DNA of 64,000 nucleotides from Crassaminicella indica (GTDB lineage: Bacteria; Bacillota; Clostridia; Peptostreptococcales; Thermotaleaceae), in assembly GCF_019203185.1 (NCBI RefSeq), contig NZ_CP078093.1:1523058-1587057 (forward strand). The letters run 5' to 3'. Both the position numbers and the translations under genes were made by a program. Every line of letters begins with the position of its first letter. The first letter of the stretch is position 1. The notes beneath the pieces are model-generated. The model saw only the letters and a list, made by a program, of their open reading frames with translations, did no database searches and was not told the DNA's origin. Positions 16,765 to 26,378 of the stretch are shown one piece after another.

Positions 16765-17577
16765 ATGAAGGTGATTGCACTAGTTGGTAAAAGTGGTACT
16801 GGGAAAAGTTATAGAGCTTTGAGCCTTGCGCATGAAAAGAATATAAATTATATAATTGATGATGGATTATTTATAAAAGGAAATAAAATAATTGCAGGAA
16901 AATCTGCAAAAAGGCAGGCAACTTCTGTAGCAGCAGTAAAAACAGCACTTTTTATTCATCAAGACCATAGAGAAGAAGTAAAAGGAGCTATAAAGGAGGA
17001 AAAGCCAGATGGAGTATTAATTTTAGGTACCTCTAAAAAGATGGTGGATAAAATTTCAATGCAGCTTGATATAGCTCCTATTGAAGAATATATATATATC
17101 GAAGATATTTCATCAAAGGAAGAAAGAAAAATTGCAAAAAAACAAAGAAATGAATATGGCAAGCATGTAATTCCTGTTCCTACCTTTGAGATTAAAAAGG
17201 ATTTTTCAGGATATTTTATAGATCCTTTGAAAATATTAAGAAGGAGAAAAGATGATACTGTGCAAATATCTGAAAAATCAGTTGTGAGACCTACCTTTAG
17301 TTATATGGGAAAATACATGATTTCTGATAAAGTAATCAAGGATTTGGTTAATTATTCAGCTAAGCAAGTAGAAGGAATCCATAAAGTTTCTAGAGTAGAT
17401 GTTCGCAATTATCAAAGTGGAGTTAGTATATATGTGGAACTTGTAGCTATATATGGAAATCCTATACATGAGATAGCTAAAGAGGTTCAAGCGAAAATAA
17501 TGAAAGAAGTAGAGCATATGACAGCGTTAAATATATTAGCAGTAAATATATTTGTAAAAAAAATAAGCGTTTCCTGA
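16765..17577 (+). CDS. P-loop NTPase fused to an Asp23/Gls24-like domain
   Basis: About 270 aa. The N-terminus MKVIALVGKSGTGKSYRALS is a Walker A motif at residues about 8-15, in a small nucleotide-binding domain of about 150 residues. From about residue 190, MISDKVIKDLVNYSAKQVEG then VSRVDVRNYQSGVSIYVEL and IAKEVQAKIMKEVEHMTALN look like an Asp23/Gls24 envelope-stress domain. ATG 16765 is 7 nt from GGAG; ATG 16759 is too close. It is monocistronic. The role is unknown; Asp23 proteins act at the envelope in other Firmicutes. Confidence 0.75.
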   Translation: MKVIALVGKSGTGKSYRALSLAHEKNINYIIDDGLFIKGNKIIAGKSAKRQATSVAAVKTALFIHQDHREEVKGAIKEEKPDGVLILGTSKKMVDKISMQLDIAPIEEYIYIEDISSKEERKIAKKQRNEYGKHVIPVPTFEIKKDFSGYFIDPLKILRRRKDDTVQISEKSVVRPTFSYMGKYMISDKVIKDLVNYSAKQVEGIHKVSRVDVRNYQSGVSIYVELVAIYGNPIHEIAKEVQAKIMKEVEHMTALNILAVNIFVKKISVS

Positions 17578-17718
17578 TGTTGAATATTTATGCAGCAGAT
17601 ATTATATAAAGCATATTGCATACACATTTATATGCATTTTGATAATATAGATTATTCTTTCTTCAATATATTATGTTTTTTTTCTAAATTTTGAATAGAA
17701 GCTAAATAATTGCGAATA

Positions 17719-17747
17719 TTTACAATATAAAATCATTGTGTTATAAT
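17719..17747 (+). promoter_or_regulatory. gdhA promoter
   Basis: TTTACA (17719-17724), 17 nt, TATAAT (17742-17747), about 70 nt before the gene. A second TTGACA at 17752 has no convincing -10. The 17578-17818 stretch holds nothing else recognisable. Confidence 0.75.
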
Positions 17748-17819
17748 CAGCTTGACAATATGTGAAATAAAAAATTTATTTCTACTGCTTTTTATTTAAA
17801 AGAATGAGGGGGTCTCAAA

Positions 17820-19184
17820 ATGCCAAATCAATTAAATGCACAGGATTATATTGAAAGAGTAATTGAGAAAGTGAAAAAAACTGATGCAGATCAACCTGAG
17901 TTTTTACAAGCTGTTGAAGAAGTATTACCTACATTAAAGCCTGTAATAGAAAAACACCCAGAGTATATAAAAGCTAATCTTTTAGAGAGATTTGTTGAAC
18001 CTGAAAGACAAATCATTTTTAGAGTACCATGGGTTGATGATCAAGGAAATTTACAGGTAAATCGTGGATTTAGAGTTCAATTTAATGGAGCGATTGGACC
18101 TTACAAGGGAGGATTACGTTTTCACCCATCAGTTTATCTTGGAATTATTAAATTCTTAGGATTTGAGCAAATATTAAAGAATTCACTAACAGGTCTTCCA
18201 ATTGGAGGAGGTAAAGGTGGTTCTGACTTTGACCCTAGAGGAAAATCTGATGATGAAATCATGAGATTCTGCCAAAGCTTTATGACAGAGTTATATAGAC
18301 ATATTGGGCCAGATGTTGACGTTCCAGCTGGAGATATAGGTGTTGGAGCAAGAGAAATTGGATACCTTTATGGATATTATAGAAGACTTAGAGGAGCATT
18401 TGAAAACGGAGTGCTAACAGGAAAAGGTTTATCTTATGGTGGAAGCTTAATAAGACCAGAAGCTACAGGCTTTGGTGTAGCTTATTTCTGTCAAGAAATG
18501 TTAAAGCATGAAGGAGAGACTTTTGAAGGTAAAACAGTTGCATTATCAGGATTTGGTAATGTTGCTTGGGGTGCTTGTAGAAAAGTTGCAGAATTAGGCG
18601 GTAAAGTAGTTACATTATCAGGACCAGATGGATACATTTATGACCCAGATGGTATTGTAACAGAAGAAAAAATTAATTATTTATTGGAAATGCGTGCTTC
18701 TGGTAGAGATAAAGTAAAGGATTATGCCGATAAATTTGGCGTTGAATTTTTCCCAGGAGAAAAACCATGGGGAGTTAAGGTTGATATTATTATGCCATGT
18801 GCTACTCAAAATGATATTCACCTAGAGCATGCTAAAAAAATAGTTGAAAATGGTATTAAGTTTGTTTGTGAAGGTGCAAACATGCCTACTACAAATGAAG
18901 CGATTGCATACTTACTAGAAAATAATGTTATTGTAGGACCTGCTAAAGCTGCTAATGCTGGTGGAGTTGCTACATCTGCTCTTGAAATGGCTCAAAACAG
19001 TATGAGATATTCTTGGACAGCAGAGGAAGTAGACCAAAAGCTTCATCAAATCATGATTAATATCCATAATAATGCTATGAAAGCTGCTGAGGAATATGGA
19101 TTTGGTTATAACTTAGTTGCTGGTGCAAATATTGCTGGGTTTATTAAAGTAGCAGATGCAATGTACGCACAAGGAAATTATTAA
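17820..19184 (+). CDS. gdhA: NAD(P)-dependent glutamate dehydrogenase
   Basis: Hexameric-type glutamate dehydrogenase, 454 aa, converting glutamate and 2-oxoglutarate plus ammonia. Motifs are GPYKGGLRFHPSV and PIGGGKGGSDFDPRGK (substrate lysines), DVPAGDIGVGAREIGYL (catalytic aspartate), a Rossmann ALSGFGNVAWGA, and VGPAKAANAGGVATSALEM. A GGGGG ribosome site precedes ATG 17820. In an amino-acid fermenter it links peptide uptake (the OPT genes) to central metabolism. It is monocistronic with its own terminator. Confidence 0.96.
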   Translation: MPNQLNAQDYIERVIEKVKKTDADQPEFLQAVEEVLPTLKPVIEKHPEYIKANLLERFVEPERQIIFRVPWVDDQGNLQVNRGFRVQFNGAIGPYKGGLRFHPSVYLGIIKFLGFEQILKNSLTGLPIGGGKGGSDFDPRGKSDDEIMRFCQSFMTELYRHIGPDVDVPAGDIGVGAREIGYLYGYYRRLRGAFENGVLTGKGLSYGGSLIRPEATGFGVAYFCQEMLKHEGETFEGKTVALSGFGNVAWGACRKVAELGGKVVTLSGPDGYIYDPDGIVTEEKINYLLEMRASGRDKVKDYADKFGVEFFPGEKPWGVKVDIIMPCATQNDIHLEHAKKIVENGIKFVCEGANMPTTNEAIAYLLENNVIVGPAKAANAGGVATSALEMAQNSMRYSWTAEEVDQKLHQIMINIHNNAMKAAEEYGFGYNLVAGANIAGFIKVADAMYAQGNY

Positions 19185-19187
19185 GAT

Positions 19188-19219
19188 TAAAAAAGAATCG
19201 TGAAAGCGATTCTTTTTTT
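19188..19219 (+). terminator. Terminator of gdhA
   Basis: AAAAGAATCG, a TGAAAG loop, CGATTCTTTTTTT. Perfect stem with a T-run. Confidence 0.9.
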
Positions 19220-19327
19220 AGTGGGACAATACTGTTACATATATTAAGGAAATATTACATTTTCAAGACAATCAGGATAATTCATCAAAAGATGTATTAA
19301 AATATATATGAGGAGGGATGATGCTAT

Positions 19328-21070
19328 ATGAAAAATAAATTTCAATATATTCTTTTGATGATTTGGATACTTTTAATAAGTGGAATATATGCGGTTAGTT
19401 ATGCGGAAAACGCAGAGGGCTATTTTCCTCCACAGCCAAAGGATATTACAGTGCTTGTTTCTAAGCCTACTATAAGTATGCAACTATTCTTAAATAACAA
19501 CAGCGTAAAAGAAATAGATATGAAATTAAATGGAAAATCTGTTACTGCCCAGTATGATGAAAAACAGCAGATGGTTTTTTATGTACCGAAAAAGCCTCTT
19601 AAGGCAGGACAATATAAAGTAGATTTGAATATAGCTTTAGAGGGACAAAAATTTATAAAGGAAAGCTGGAAGTTTTATGTTGGTAAAAATGCAGTAGAAG
19701 AGCTACCAAGTCCTTCAGAAGAACAAAAAAAAGCATTGAATTATTCTAATAGATATAGAAGACTTCTAGGAATTTCCGAATTTAAATTAAATGATTCGTT
19801 GAATGCAGCAGCAATGGCTCATTCAAATTATATGGCGTTAAATAAGAAGTTTACGCATGATGAGTTTACAAATGATAAGGGGTTTACTGGAACACAGGCG
19901 TATAATAGAGCAGGGGCTTTTGGATATATAGGAAATTTTGTAGCAGAAAATGTTAGTTCAGGATCAAAGGATTATCAAGATGCAATTGATGGTTTAATTG
20001 ATGCACCTTATCATCGATTAGCTTGGATTTATCCATATTATTTAGATTTAGGGTATGGAGCAAAGGATCAATATTATACCTTTAATTTTGGAGGAAAAAA
20101 GGCTTTAGAAGATAAGATGATTGTATATCCTATAGAAAATCAAACAGATGTGGCTGTTTCATGGGATGGTAATGAAATCCCTAATCCATTAAGATTTTAT
20201 AATACAACAGGAACAGTAGGATATCCTATTTCTCTATCTTATTTTAGTAAAAATGATATTGAAAAATTTACTATAGAGAAGGTTACATTGAAAAATAGTA
20301 AAGGAGTTTTAGTTGATAGCTATGTTAATACTCCACAAAAGGATGATAAATTGCATGATAGTATATTGATTATTCCTTCTAAGCCTCTAGAAAAAGGTGA
20401 AAAATATACTGTATTTGTGAAAGGAAAAATAACATTTAAGGATAAAAAGGTGAAAGATATTGTCAAGACCTGGAGCTTCACAACAGTAAAAGAAGAAAAA
20501 AGTAAAAATGAATGGATGAAAAAATATATATACAAGGATGTAAAAGGTCATTGGGCTCAAAAAGATATATTAGATTTGGGTGAGAGCGGTATTTTATCAC
20601 CTAAATTCAATAATTTATATAAACCAGATGACAAGATTACAAGGGCAGAATTTACTGAGTTTATTGTAAACGCATTAGGGCTTCATACAAAGCCTTATGA
20701 AGGAATTTTTAAGGATGTGAAAAAGGATACAAACAAAGCAGTTTATATTGAAGCTGCATATAGAGCTGGGATTATAAAAGGGATGGGAGATGGAAGCTTC
20801 CATCCAGACCGTGAGATTAGAAGAGAAGAAATTGCTGTCATTGTTATGAAAGCTTATGAGAAAAAAGGAAGTAAGCATAAAATCAATCAATCTCCTGTCT
20901 TATCATTTATAGATAAGGACGATATAGCCCCTTGGGCGTTAAAGGATGTAAAGTTGGCTTATGAAATAGGGATTATAAAGGGACGGGATACTGGTAAATT
21001 TGCACCAAAGGATTTTGCAACAAGAGCTGAAGGTGCAGTTTTGGTTAAAAAATTATTAGAAAAAATTTAA
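19328..21070 (+). CDS. Secreted CAP/SCP-domain protein with SLH cell-wall anchor
   Basis: 580 aa. The signal peptide is about residues 1-26 (ending VSYAENAEG). An Ig-like domain spans about 35-125. A YkwD-type CAP domain spans about 135-265 (NRYRRLLGI, MAHSNYMALNKKFTHDE, FVAENVSSGS, HRLAWIYPYYLDLGYG). A Big-type domain spans about 290-390, then three SLH repeats to the end (KGHWAQKDILDLGESG, ITRAEFTEFIVNALGL, IAPWALKDVKLAYEIGIIKG). SLH repeats bind pyruvylated wall polymers, so the protein sits on the cell surface. The function of CAP proteins in bacteria is mostly unknown. Confidence 0.9.
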   Translation: MKNKFQYILLMIWILLISGIYAVSYAENAEGYFPPQPKDITVLVSKPTISMQLFLNNNSVKEIDMKLNGKSVTAQYDEKQQMVFYVPKKPLKAGQYKVDLNIALEGQKFIKESWKFYVGKNAVEELPSPSEEQKKALNYSNRYRRLLGISEFKLNDSLNAAAMAHSNYMALNKKFTHDEFTNDKGFTGTQAYNRAGAFGYIGNFVAENVSSGSKDYQDAIDGLIDAPYHRLAWIYPYYLDLGYGAKDQYYTFNFGGKKALEDKMIVYPIENQTDVAVSWDGNEIPNPLRFYNTTGTVGYPISLSYFSKNDIEKFTIEKVTLKNSKGVLVDSYVNTPQKDDKLHDSILIIPSKPLEKGEKYTVFVKGKITFKDKKVKDIVKTWSFTTVKEEKSKNEWMKKYIYKDVKGHWAQKDILDLGESGILSPKFNNLYKPDDKITRAEFTEFIVNALGLHTKPYEGIFKDVKKDTNKAVYIEAAYRAGIIKGMGDGSFHPDREIRREEIAVIVMKAYEKKGSKHKINQSPVLSFIDKDDIAPWALKDVKLAYEIGIIKGRDTGKFAPKDFATRAEGAVLVKKLLEKI

Positions 21071-21078
21071 CAATATCT

Positions 21079-21115
21079 AAAAAATCAGATGGAAATATTA
21101 TCCATCTGATTTTTT
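21079..21115. terminator. Bidirectional terminator between the CAP-SLH gene and cobT
   Basis: AAAAAATCAGATGGA and TCCATCTGATTTTTT form a perfect 15-bp stem with a 7-nt loop between convergent genes. Confidence 0.92.
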
Positions 21116-21129
21116 AAAACATTTTTTAT

Positions 21130-22158
21130 TTAAGGTCTTTTACCCATTTCTTTTACCATAAAGGTAGCAGCTTCTATAAAATTAAATGCAAGGGCAGCAC
21201 CTGTTCCTTCTCCTAGCCTTAGCTCCATATCAAACATAGGCTTAAGTCCAACAAGCTCTATAGCTACTTTTCCTCCTCTTTCAGCAGTATAATGAGAAGG
21301 TATAAGAAAATCTTTTACTTTTGGTTCAATGGTGATTGCAATAAGAGCAGCAGCAGTAGATATAAAGCCATCTACTACTACAGGAATTCTTTCGGCAGCT
21401 GCTCCTAGCATAGTCCCGACCATTCCTCCTATTTCAAAGCCTCCTATTTTAGACAGTACATCGATGCCATCTTTAGGGTCAGGCTGGTTGACTTCAATAG
21501 CTTTTCTGATAACAGCTGCTTTGTGCTTTAATTTTTCTGTAGGAAGTCCTGCACCTACTCCAACAATTTCTTCTGGATCAATCCCTCCTATAACTGAAAA
21601 GATGGCAGTGCTAGGAGTAGTATTTCCTATACCCATTTCACCTGTTCCGATTAGTTTTTTTCCATTTTTAATCTGATCTAATGTAACCTCTATACCAATT
21701 TCTAAACTTTTTATAGCTTCTTCTCTTGTCATGGCAGGGCCTTTTGCCATATTGCTTGTACCGTATCGAATTTTTCTATTGATTACCCTATGGTCTTGAA
21801 TATCTTTTGCTATACCTATATCTACAATAACTACATCAGCACGTGCTTGTTTTGCTAAAGCGCATACCCCCGTCAATCCTTTTGCAAAATTAGGAGTTTG
21901 TATGGCTGTGATGCTTTGAGGATCTGGTGCTATTCCTTCTTCATAAACACCATGATCTGCAGACATAACAATAATTGCTTTATTGTCTACAGAGGGAAAA
22001 GGATTTTTTGTAATGCCAGCTAATTGAATGGCTAAATCTTCTAACCTGCCTAAGCTTTTTAATGGTTTAAATAAGCTGTCTATATGAAGGCTTGCTTTTT
22101 TCATAGCTTCTGCATCTAGAGTACTTATTTTTTTGAGTGTTTCATTTAGTAATTTCAT
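21130..22158 (-). CDS. cobT: Nicotinate-nucleotide-dimethylbenzimidazole phosphoribosyltransferase
   Basis: 342-aa enzyme that activates the lower-ligand base as alpha-ribazole phosphate for cobalamin assembly. The N-terminus matches the family (DAEAMKKASLHIDSLFKPLKS). SADHGVYEEG, GEMGIGNTTPSTA and LRLGEGTGAALAF are present. With the start at 22158 the catalytic glutamate is E317, the same number as in Salmonella CobT, which supports this start over the upstream ATG at 22173. No other cobalamin-synthesis gene is adjacent. The organism probably salvages or remodels corrinoids, which fits the B12-riboswitch locus further down. Confidence 0.95.
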   Translation of the reverse strand: MKLLNETLKKISTLDAEAMKKASLHIDSLFKPLKSLGRLEDLAIQLAGITKNPFPSVDNKAIIVMSADHGVYEEGIAPDPQSITAIQTPNFAKGLTGVCALAKQARADVVIVDIGIAKDIQDHRVINRKIRYGTSNMAKGPAMTREEAIKSLEIGIEVTLDQIKNGKKLIGTGEMGIGNTTPSTAIFSVIGGIDPEEIVGVGAGLPTEKLKHKAAVIRKAIEVNQPDPKDGIDVLSKIGGFEIGGMVGTMLGAAAERIPVVVDGFISTAAALIAITIEPKVKDFLIPSHYTAERGGKVAIELVGLKPMFDMELRLGEGTGAALAFNFIEAATFMVKEMGKRP

Positions 22159-22331
22159 ATATTTTCCTTTCATTTTCTATTCTCCACATTGGGGTATCTA
22201 TTACAAAATTTAATTTGACTTTATTATAGAATAATTTGTATTTTTTTTCAATAAATAAAAAAGTTAATGTCAAAAAAATGGGTAATATAAAAATAAGTTA
22301 TAAAAAAAGTTAAAACATAGGAGGAATACAT

Positions 22332-23213
22332 TTGAAATATAAGATTATTGAAAAAGAGGGAAAAGTTATTGTAGAAGATATAAAAGATTTTGAGCCTGCT
22401 CATATTTTTGAGTGTGGACAGTGCTTTCGATGGAATAAAGAAGCTGATGGCAGCTTTACAGGAGTAGCAAAAGGAAGGGTCATCAATGTTTTAAAGGATG
22501 AAAATAGAGTTATATTTAATAATACTAATAAAGAAGAGTTTTTGAATATATGGGTAGACTATTTTGACTTAAATAGAGATTATGAAGAAATAAAGAAAAG
22601 ATTGGCAAAGAAGGACTCGGTGATGAAAAAAGCTATTCACTATGGAACAGGAATAAGGCTTTTGAATCAAGATGAATGGGAAATATTGCTTTCTTTTATT
22701 ATTTCTTCAAATCGTAGTATTCCATTGATTAAAAAGTCTATTGAAAGCTTATGTAGAAGATATGGAGATTTTATAGAAGAATACAGAGGAAAAAAATATT
22801 ATGCTTTTCCAAAGCTAGAAGAGCTTCTTAATAAATCAGTTGAGGAAATCAAAGAGAGTCATACAGGCTATCGAGCAAAGTATATTGTAGATACAGTAGC
22901 AATTGCAGCAGAAAGGCAGATTGAAATATACAATTTGAAAAAGCTATCTACATCAGATGCAAAAAAACAATTGCTAAAATTTAGTGGAGTAGGACCTAAG
23001 GTTGCAGATTGTATTCTATTATTTTCTATGAGGAAATTTGATGCTTTTCCTATAGATGTATGGGTTAGAAGAATCATGGAATACTTTTATTTTCCCGAAG
23101 GAACAACATTAAAAAAGCTACAGCTATTTGCAAAAGAACATTTTGGAGAAGAAGCAGGGTTTGCTCAGCAGTATCTTTTTTATTATGCAAGAGAATTAGG
23201 AATTGGAAAATAG
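22332..23213 (+). CDS. 8-oxoguanine DNA glycosylase (Ogg-type, HhH-GPD)
   Basis: 293-aa bifunctional glycosylase/lyase for oxidised guanine. The N-terminal OGG domain has FECGQCFRWNKEADGSF. The HhH motif is LLKFSGVGPKVADCILLF, the catalytic lysine is K183 in GYRAKYI and the aspartate is D242 in FPIDVWVRR. The start is TTG 22332 with TAGGAGGAA 5-8 nt upstream. It is monocistronic; convergent with the TetR gene, only about 10 nt apart. Confidence 0.9.
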   Translation: MKYKIIEKEGKVIVEDIKDFEPAHIFECGQCFRWNKEADGSFTGVAKGRVINVLKDENRVIFNNTNKEEFLNIWVDYFDLNRDYEEIKKRLAKKDSVMKKAIHYGTGIRLLNQDEWEILLSFIISSNRSIPLIKKSIESLCRRYGDFIEEYRGKKYYAFPKLEELLNKSVEEIKESHTGYRAKYIVDTVAIAAERQIEIYNLKKLSTSDAKKQLLKFSGVGPKVADCILLFSMRKFDAFPIDVWVRRIMEYFYFPEGTTLKKLQLFAKEHFGEEAGFAQQYLFYYARELGIGK

Positions 23214-23222
23214 AATACATGA

Positions 23223-23885
23223 TTACCATTTTCTACCTAAATTAATGTGACCATAGTTAAAGAATTTCTTAGTCTTGGGCGAATTATTTTCTAATGAAAT
23301 ACTTGCCCATAGATTTTCGTATAGTTGATTTCTAATACTGTTTAAATCTATTGACTTATAAATAGTTGAAAGAGCTATAAGTCCTTCTATTCTTGAAATG
23401 ATATCAATTACAGTCATTTCCTTATCAAGGGTGTTCTTGATAAGTTTTTTCTTTTGACCTTGATCAATAATATCTTTTAGAATGCTACTAATATTTTCAT
23501 AGTATTCATTGATCCTTTTAGAAAGTTCACAGAATCTATTAGAATAAAGTTGAAAAATTGTAATAAAGTTAATAGGAGCATTGAAATCATTACCAATCAT
23601 TAGTGAAAGCTTAGAATTAAAATCTAAAATACATTCAAAAAATGATTCTAGTTGCTGTTTAGGATTATCTGACTTAGTTATTGAATGTGTGATTTGTTTT
23701 TCTAAATTATCTAATATAAAGTAAATACTATTAAATAGTAAATCTTCTTTTGATTTAAAATGGTAATAAATAGAAGGTTTTTTTATATTTACTGCATCTG
23801 CAATCATGCTCAATGTCGTATTTTCATATCCTCGGACTAAGAAAAACTTTAGTGAAGCCATTAGAATTTTATTTTTTGTAGTCAT
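23223..23885 (-). CDS. TetR-family transcriptional regulator
   Basis: 220 aa. The N-terminal HTH (ILMASLKFFLVRGYENTTLS, then IADAVNIKKPSIYYHFKSKEDLL) is unmistakable. The C-terminal ligand domain is not recognisable by eye. It is transcribed divergently from the first OPT transporter gene with about 150 nt between, so it probably controls that transporter and perhaps the second one. Confidence 0.88.
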   Translation of the reverse strand: MTTKNKILMASLKFFLVRGYENTTLSMIADAVNIKKPSIYYHFKSKEDLLFNSIYFILDNLEKQITHSITKSDNPKQQLESFFECILDFNSKLSLMIGNDFNAPINFITIFQLYSNRFCELSKRINEYYENISSILKDIIDQGQKKKLIKNTLDKEMTVIDIISRIEGLIALSTIYKSIDLNSIRNQLYENLWASISLENNSPKTKKFFNYGHINLGRKW

Positions 23886-23952
23886 TTTGTCACCTACTCT
23901 CTATTTTATAATATTATATATCAAACTGTACATAGATTCAAAAAATATTGAA

Positions 23953-23981
23953 TTGTAACGCTAATGGAAGTATTATATAAT
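23953..23981 (+). promoter_or_regulatory. Promoter of the first OPT transporter gene
   Basis: TTGTAA (23953-23958), 17 nt, TATAAT (23976-23981), in the region shared with the divergent TetR gene. A clear operator palindrome was not found beyond short AT-rich dyads. Confidence 0.65.
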
Positions 23982-24033
23982 GAAATAGATGAAAATTAGA
24001 TGGGGAGTTTTTGAAAGATAGGGAGATGATATA

Positions 24034-25926
24034 ATGGCTGATAATAATAAAGAATTTAAGCCATTTATAACAGCAGATAAGATACTTCCTGAATTGACTT
24101 TTATATCAGTTATTTCGGGAATTGTGTTAGCAATAGTATTTGGTGTAGTAAATGCGTACTTAGGATTGAAGGTTGGTATGACAATAAGTGCTTCCATACC
24201 AGCAGCAGTTGTAGCAATGAGTGTAACACGGGTAATTATGAAAAGAGATTCTATACTAGAGAGTAATATGGTTCAAACTATTGGATCGGCTGGTGAATCA
24301 TTGGCTGCAGGGGTAGTGTTTACAATCCCTGCAATGTTTCTATGGTCAAATTCAGTAGGAATAGATGCTCCTAGTGTTAAGTTTATAACATTGGTATCTT
24401 TATTTGGGGGAGTTTTAGGAATTATGTTCATGATTCCTTTAAGAAAAGCATTTATTGTAAAGGAGCATGGACATTTACCTTATCCAGAGGGGACAGCTTG
24501 TGCAAATGTACTTTTAGCAGGTGAAGAAGGCGGAGAGAAAGCAAAAGCAACATTTGCAGGGATAGGATTTGGTGCAATATACAAGCTATTAACAGATGGT
24601 TTTAAATTATTTCCTTCAAAATTAGAAGTATATATTAATAAACCATTTAATACATTAATAGGTCTAGATGCATTGCCTGCTGTATTAAGTGTAGGATTTA
24701 TAATAGGAAAAAGAATTGCAGGTTTTATGTTGGCTGGTTCATTAATGGGATGGTTTGTGATTATTCCTTTGATATCAGAATTTGGAATAAATAGTAAGGC
24801 TATTATATTTCCTGCATCTGTTGCTATTGGAAAACTTAGTAGTTGGGATATATGGAATGCTTATATAAAATATATAGGTGCAGGGGCTGTGGCTTTTGGA
24901 GGAATAATCAGTCTTATAAGATCTATTCCTATTATATATGAAACAATTATAGAAACTATAAAAGATTATCATGAAATTATAGGAGGGAAAAGTACTTTAC
25001 GAACAGAACAAGATATACCTTTGTCAACAATAGGATTGACAATAGTATTTATTATATTTGCAATAACTGTATTGCCATCTATTGGAATTGGTATAGTAGG
25101 TGCTTTGTTGATTGTAATATTTGGATTTTTTTTCGCAATAGTATCTTCTCGTATAGTAGGACTTGTTGGGAGTTCTTCAAATCCTATTTCAGGTATGACA
25201 ATTGCCACTCTAATAATTTCATCGTTAGCATTTAAAATGAGTTGTGGTGCAGGAAATGAAGTAATATTTGCTGTATTTACGGTAGGAGCTATTATATGTA
25301 TTATTGTAGCTATGGCAGGAGATACTTCTCAAGACCTTAAAACTGGATTCTTAGTAGGAGCGACTCCTTATAAACAACAAATAGGAGAAATTATAGGGGG
25401 TGTAGTAAGTGCTTTAGCTTTAGCTGGAGTGCTGGTTTTACTAAATAGGGCATGGGGATTCGGGTCATTTGAACTTCCAGCTCCACAAGCAACACTTGTA
25501 AAATTAGTAGTTGAAGGAGTTATGCAGGGGAACCTACCGTGGTCTTTAATATTTATTGGTGTAGGGATTGGAATAGTTATAGAACTCCTTGAATTACCAA
25601 TACTTCCTATAGCTATAGGTTTATACCTTCCAATCAATCTTACTACCACAATTTTTATAGGAGGACTTATAAGAGGTGTTTTGGATTGTATTAATTTAGA
25701 TGATTTTGAGAAAAATGGAAAAATAGATTTTGGTATTTTATATGCATCAGGTATGATTGCTGGTGAAGGTGTTGTTGGTGTTATATTAGCTTTGTTAGCT
25801 GTATTAAATATAGATATTTCAGTAGGTGTAAATATTGGTAGCTTTGGGACAATTATTTTGTTTGGATTACTTGTATATATGCTTATGAGATGGTCATTAT
25901 TTAAAAAGATATATAAATATGAATAA
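24034..25926 (+). CDS. OPT-family oligopeptide transporter, paralog 1
   Basis: 630-aa polytopic membrane protein of the OPT family, proton-driven uptake of small peptides or peptide-like chelates. The segments NAYLGLKVGMTISASIPAAV, NMVQTIGSAGESLAAG, EHGHLPYPEGTACANVLLAG, GLVGSSSNPISGMTIATLI, and MAGDTSQDLKTGFLVGATPY are typical of the clostridial OPT subgroup. About 14-16 hydrophobic helices. The divergent TetR gene is a likely regulator. It closely resembles the protein encoded at 26379-28298, indicating a tandem duplication. Confidence 0.93.
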   Translation: MADNNKEFKPFITADKILPELTFISVISGIVLAIVFGVVNAYLGLKVGMTISASIPAAVVAMSVTRVIMKRDSILESNMVQTIGSAGESLAAGVVFTIPAMFLWSNSVGIDAPSVKFITLVSLFGGVLGIMFMIPLRKAFIVKEHGHLPYPEGTACANVLLAGEEGGEKAKATFAGIGFGAIYKLLTDGFKLFPSKLEVYINKPFNTLIGLDALPAVLSVGFIIGKRIAGFMLAGSLMGWFVIIPLISEFGINSKAIIFPASVAIGKLSSWDIWNAYIKYIGAGAVAFGGIISLIRSIPIIYETIIETIKDYHEIIGGKSTLRTEQDIPLSTIGLTIVFIIFAITVLPSIGIGIVGALLIVIFGFFFAIVSSRIVGLVGSSSNPISGMTIATLIISSLAFKMSCGAGNEVIFAVFTVGAIICIIVAMAGDTSQDLKTGFLVGATPYKQQIGEIIGGVVSALALAGVLVLLNRAWGFGSFELPAPQATLVKLVVEGVMQGNLPWSLIFIGVGIGIVIELLELPILPIAIGLYLPINLTTTIFIGGLIRGVLDCINLDDFEKNGKIDFGILYASGMIAGEGVVGVILALLAVLNIDISVGVNIGSFGTIILFGLLVYMLMRWSLFKKIYKYE

Positions 25927-25933
25927 AATATAT

Positions 25934-25964
25934 AAGAGTAGTCATTAATTGATTACTCTTTTTA
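25934..25964 (+). terminator. Terminator of the first OPT gene
   Basis: AAGAGTA and TACTCTT flank a paired TCA/TGA centre; a T-run follows. Confidence 0.7.
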
Positions 25965-26147
25965 AATTTATATTTTGCTTTATTAGAGTAAAGTAATAAA
26001 AAATATTTATATAAGTTTCTGTATAAATATAAAAAGAAGAGGTCAGGTAATTATCGAATACTGTTAGATGAAATAAAATAATTTAATAGAACGATTATAA
26101 ATAAGATAAATTATAAGCTTGAATCATTTGTTATAGCTATATACCGA

Positions 26148-26300
26148 CCGTTAGATAAAGGGAAAATCGCATATCTAATACGTGTAAGAAGTAAAAAAAT
26201 AAGAGCAAAAGCATTTGGGATTTTATAAAAAAATGAATAAATTCGTGTATTTGACTTTTAAAAAAAATCTGTCTATACTACAATCAAGGTTGCAACCGTT
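26148..26300 (+). promoter_or_regulatory. Promoter and inverted repeats before the second OPT gene
   Basis: A promoter TTGACT (26251-26256), 17 nt, TATACT (26274-26279) is followed at the start site by the 10-bp palindrome GGTTGCAACC (about 26287-26296), a good operator candidate. Upstream, CGTTAGATA and TATCTAATACG (about 26148-26184) form a second dyad next to ACCGACCGTT, a half-site style seen with TetR-type regulators. The rest of the 452-nt gap (25927-26378) shows no gene. Confidence 0.55.
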
Positions 26301-26378
26301 TAAAGAAAAAAAGAATACTTAAAAATTTTCGAAATATTTTTTAAAAAACAACAACAATAAAAAGGGAGGGAATATAGC

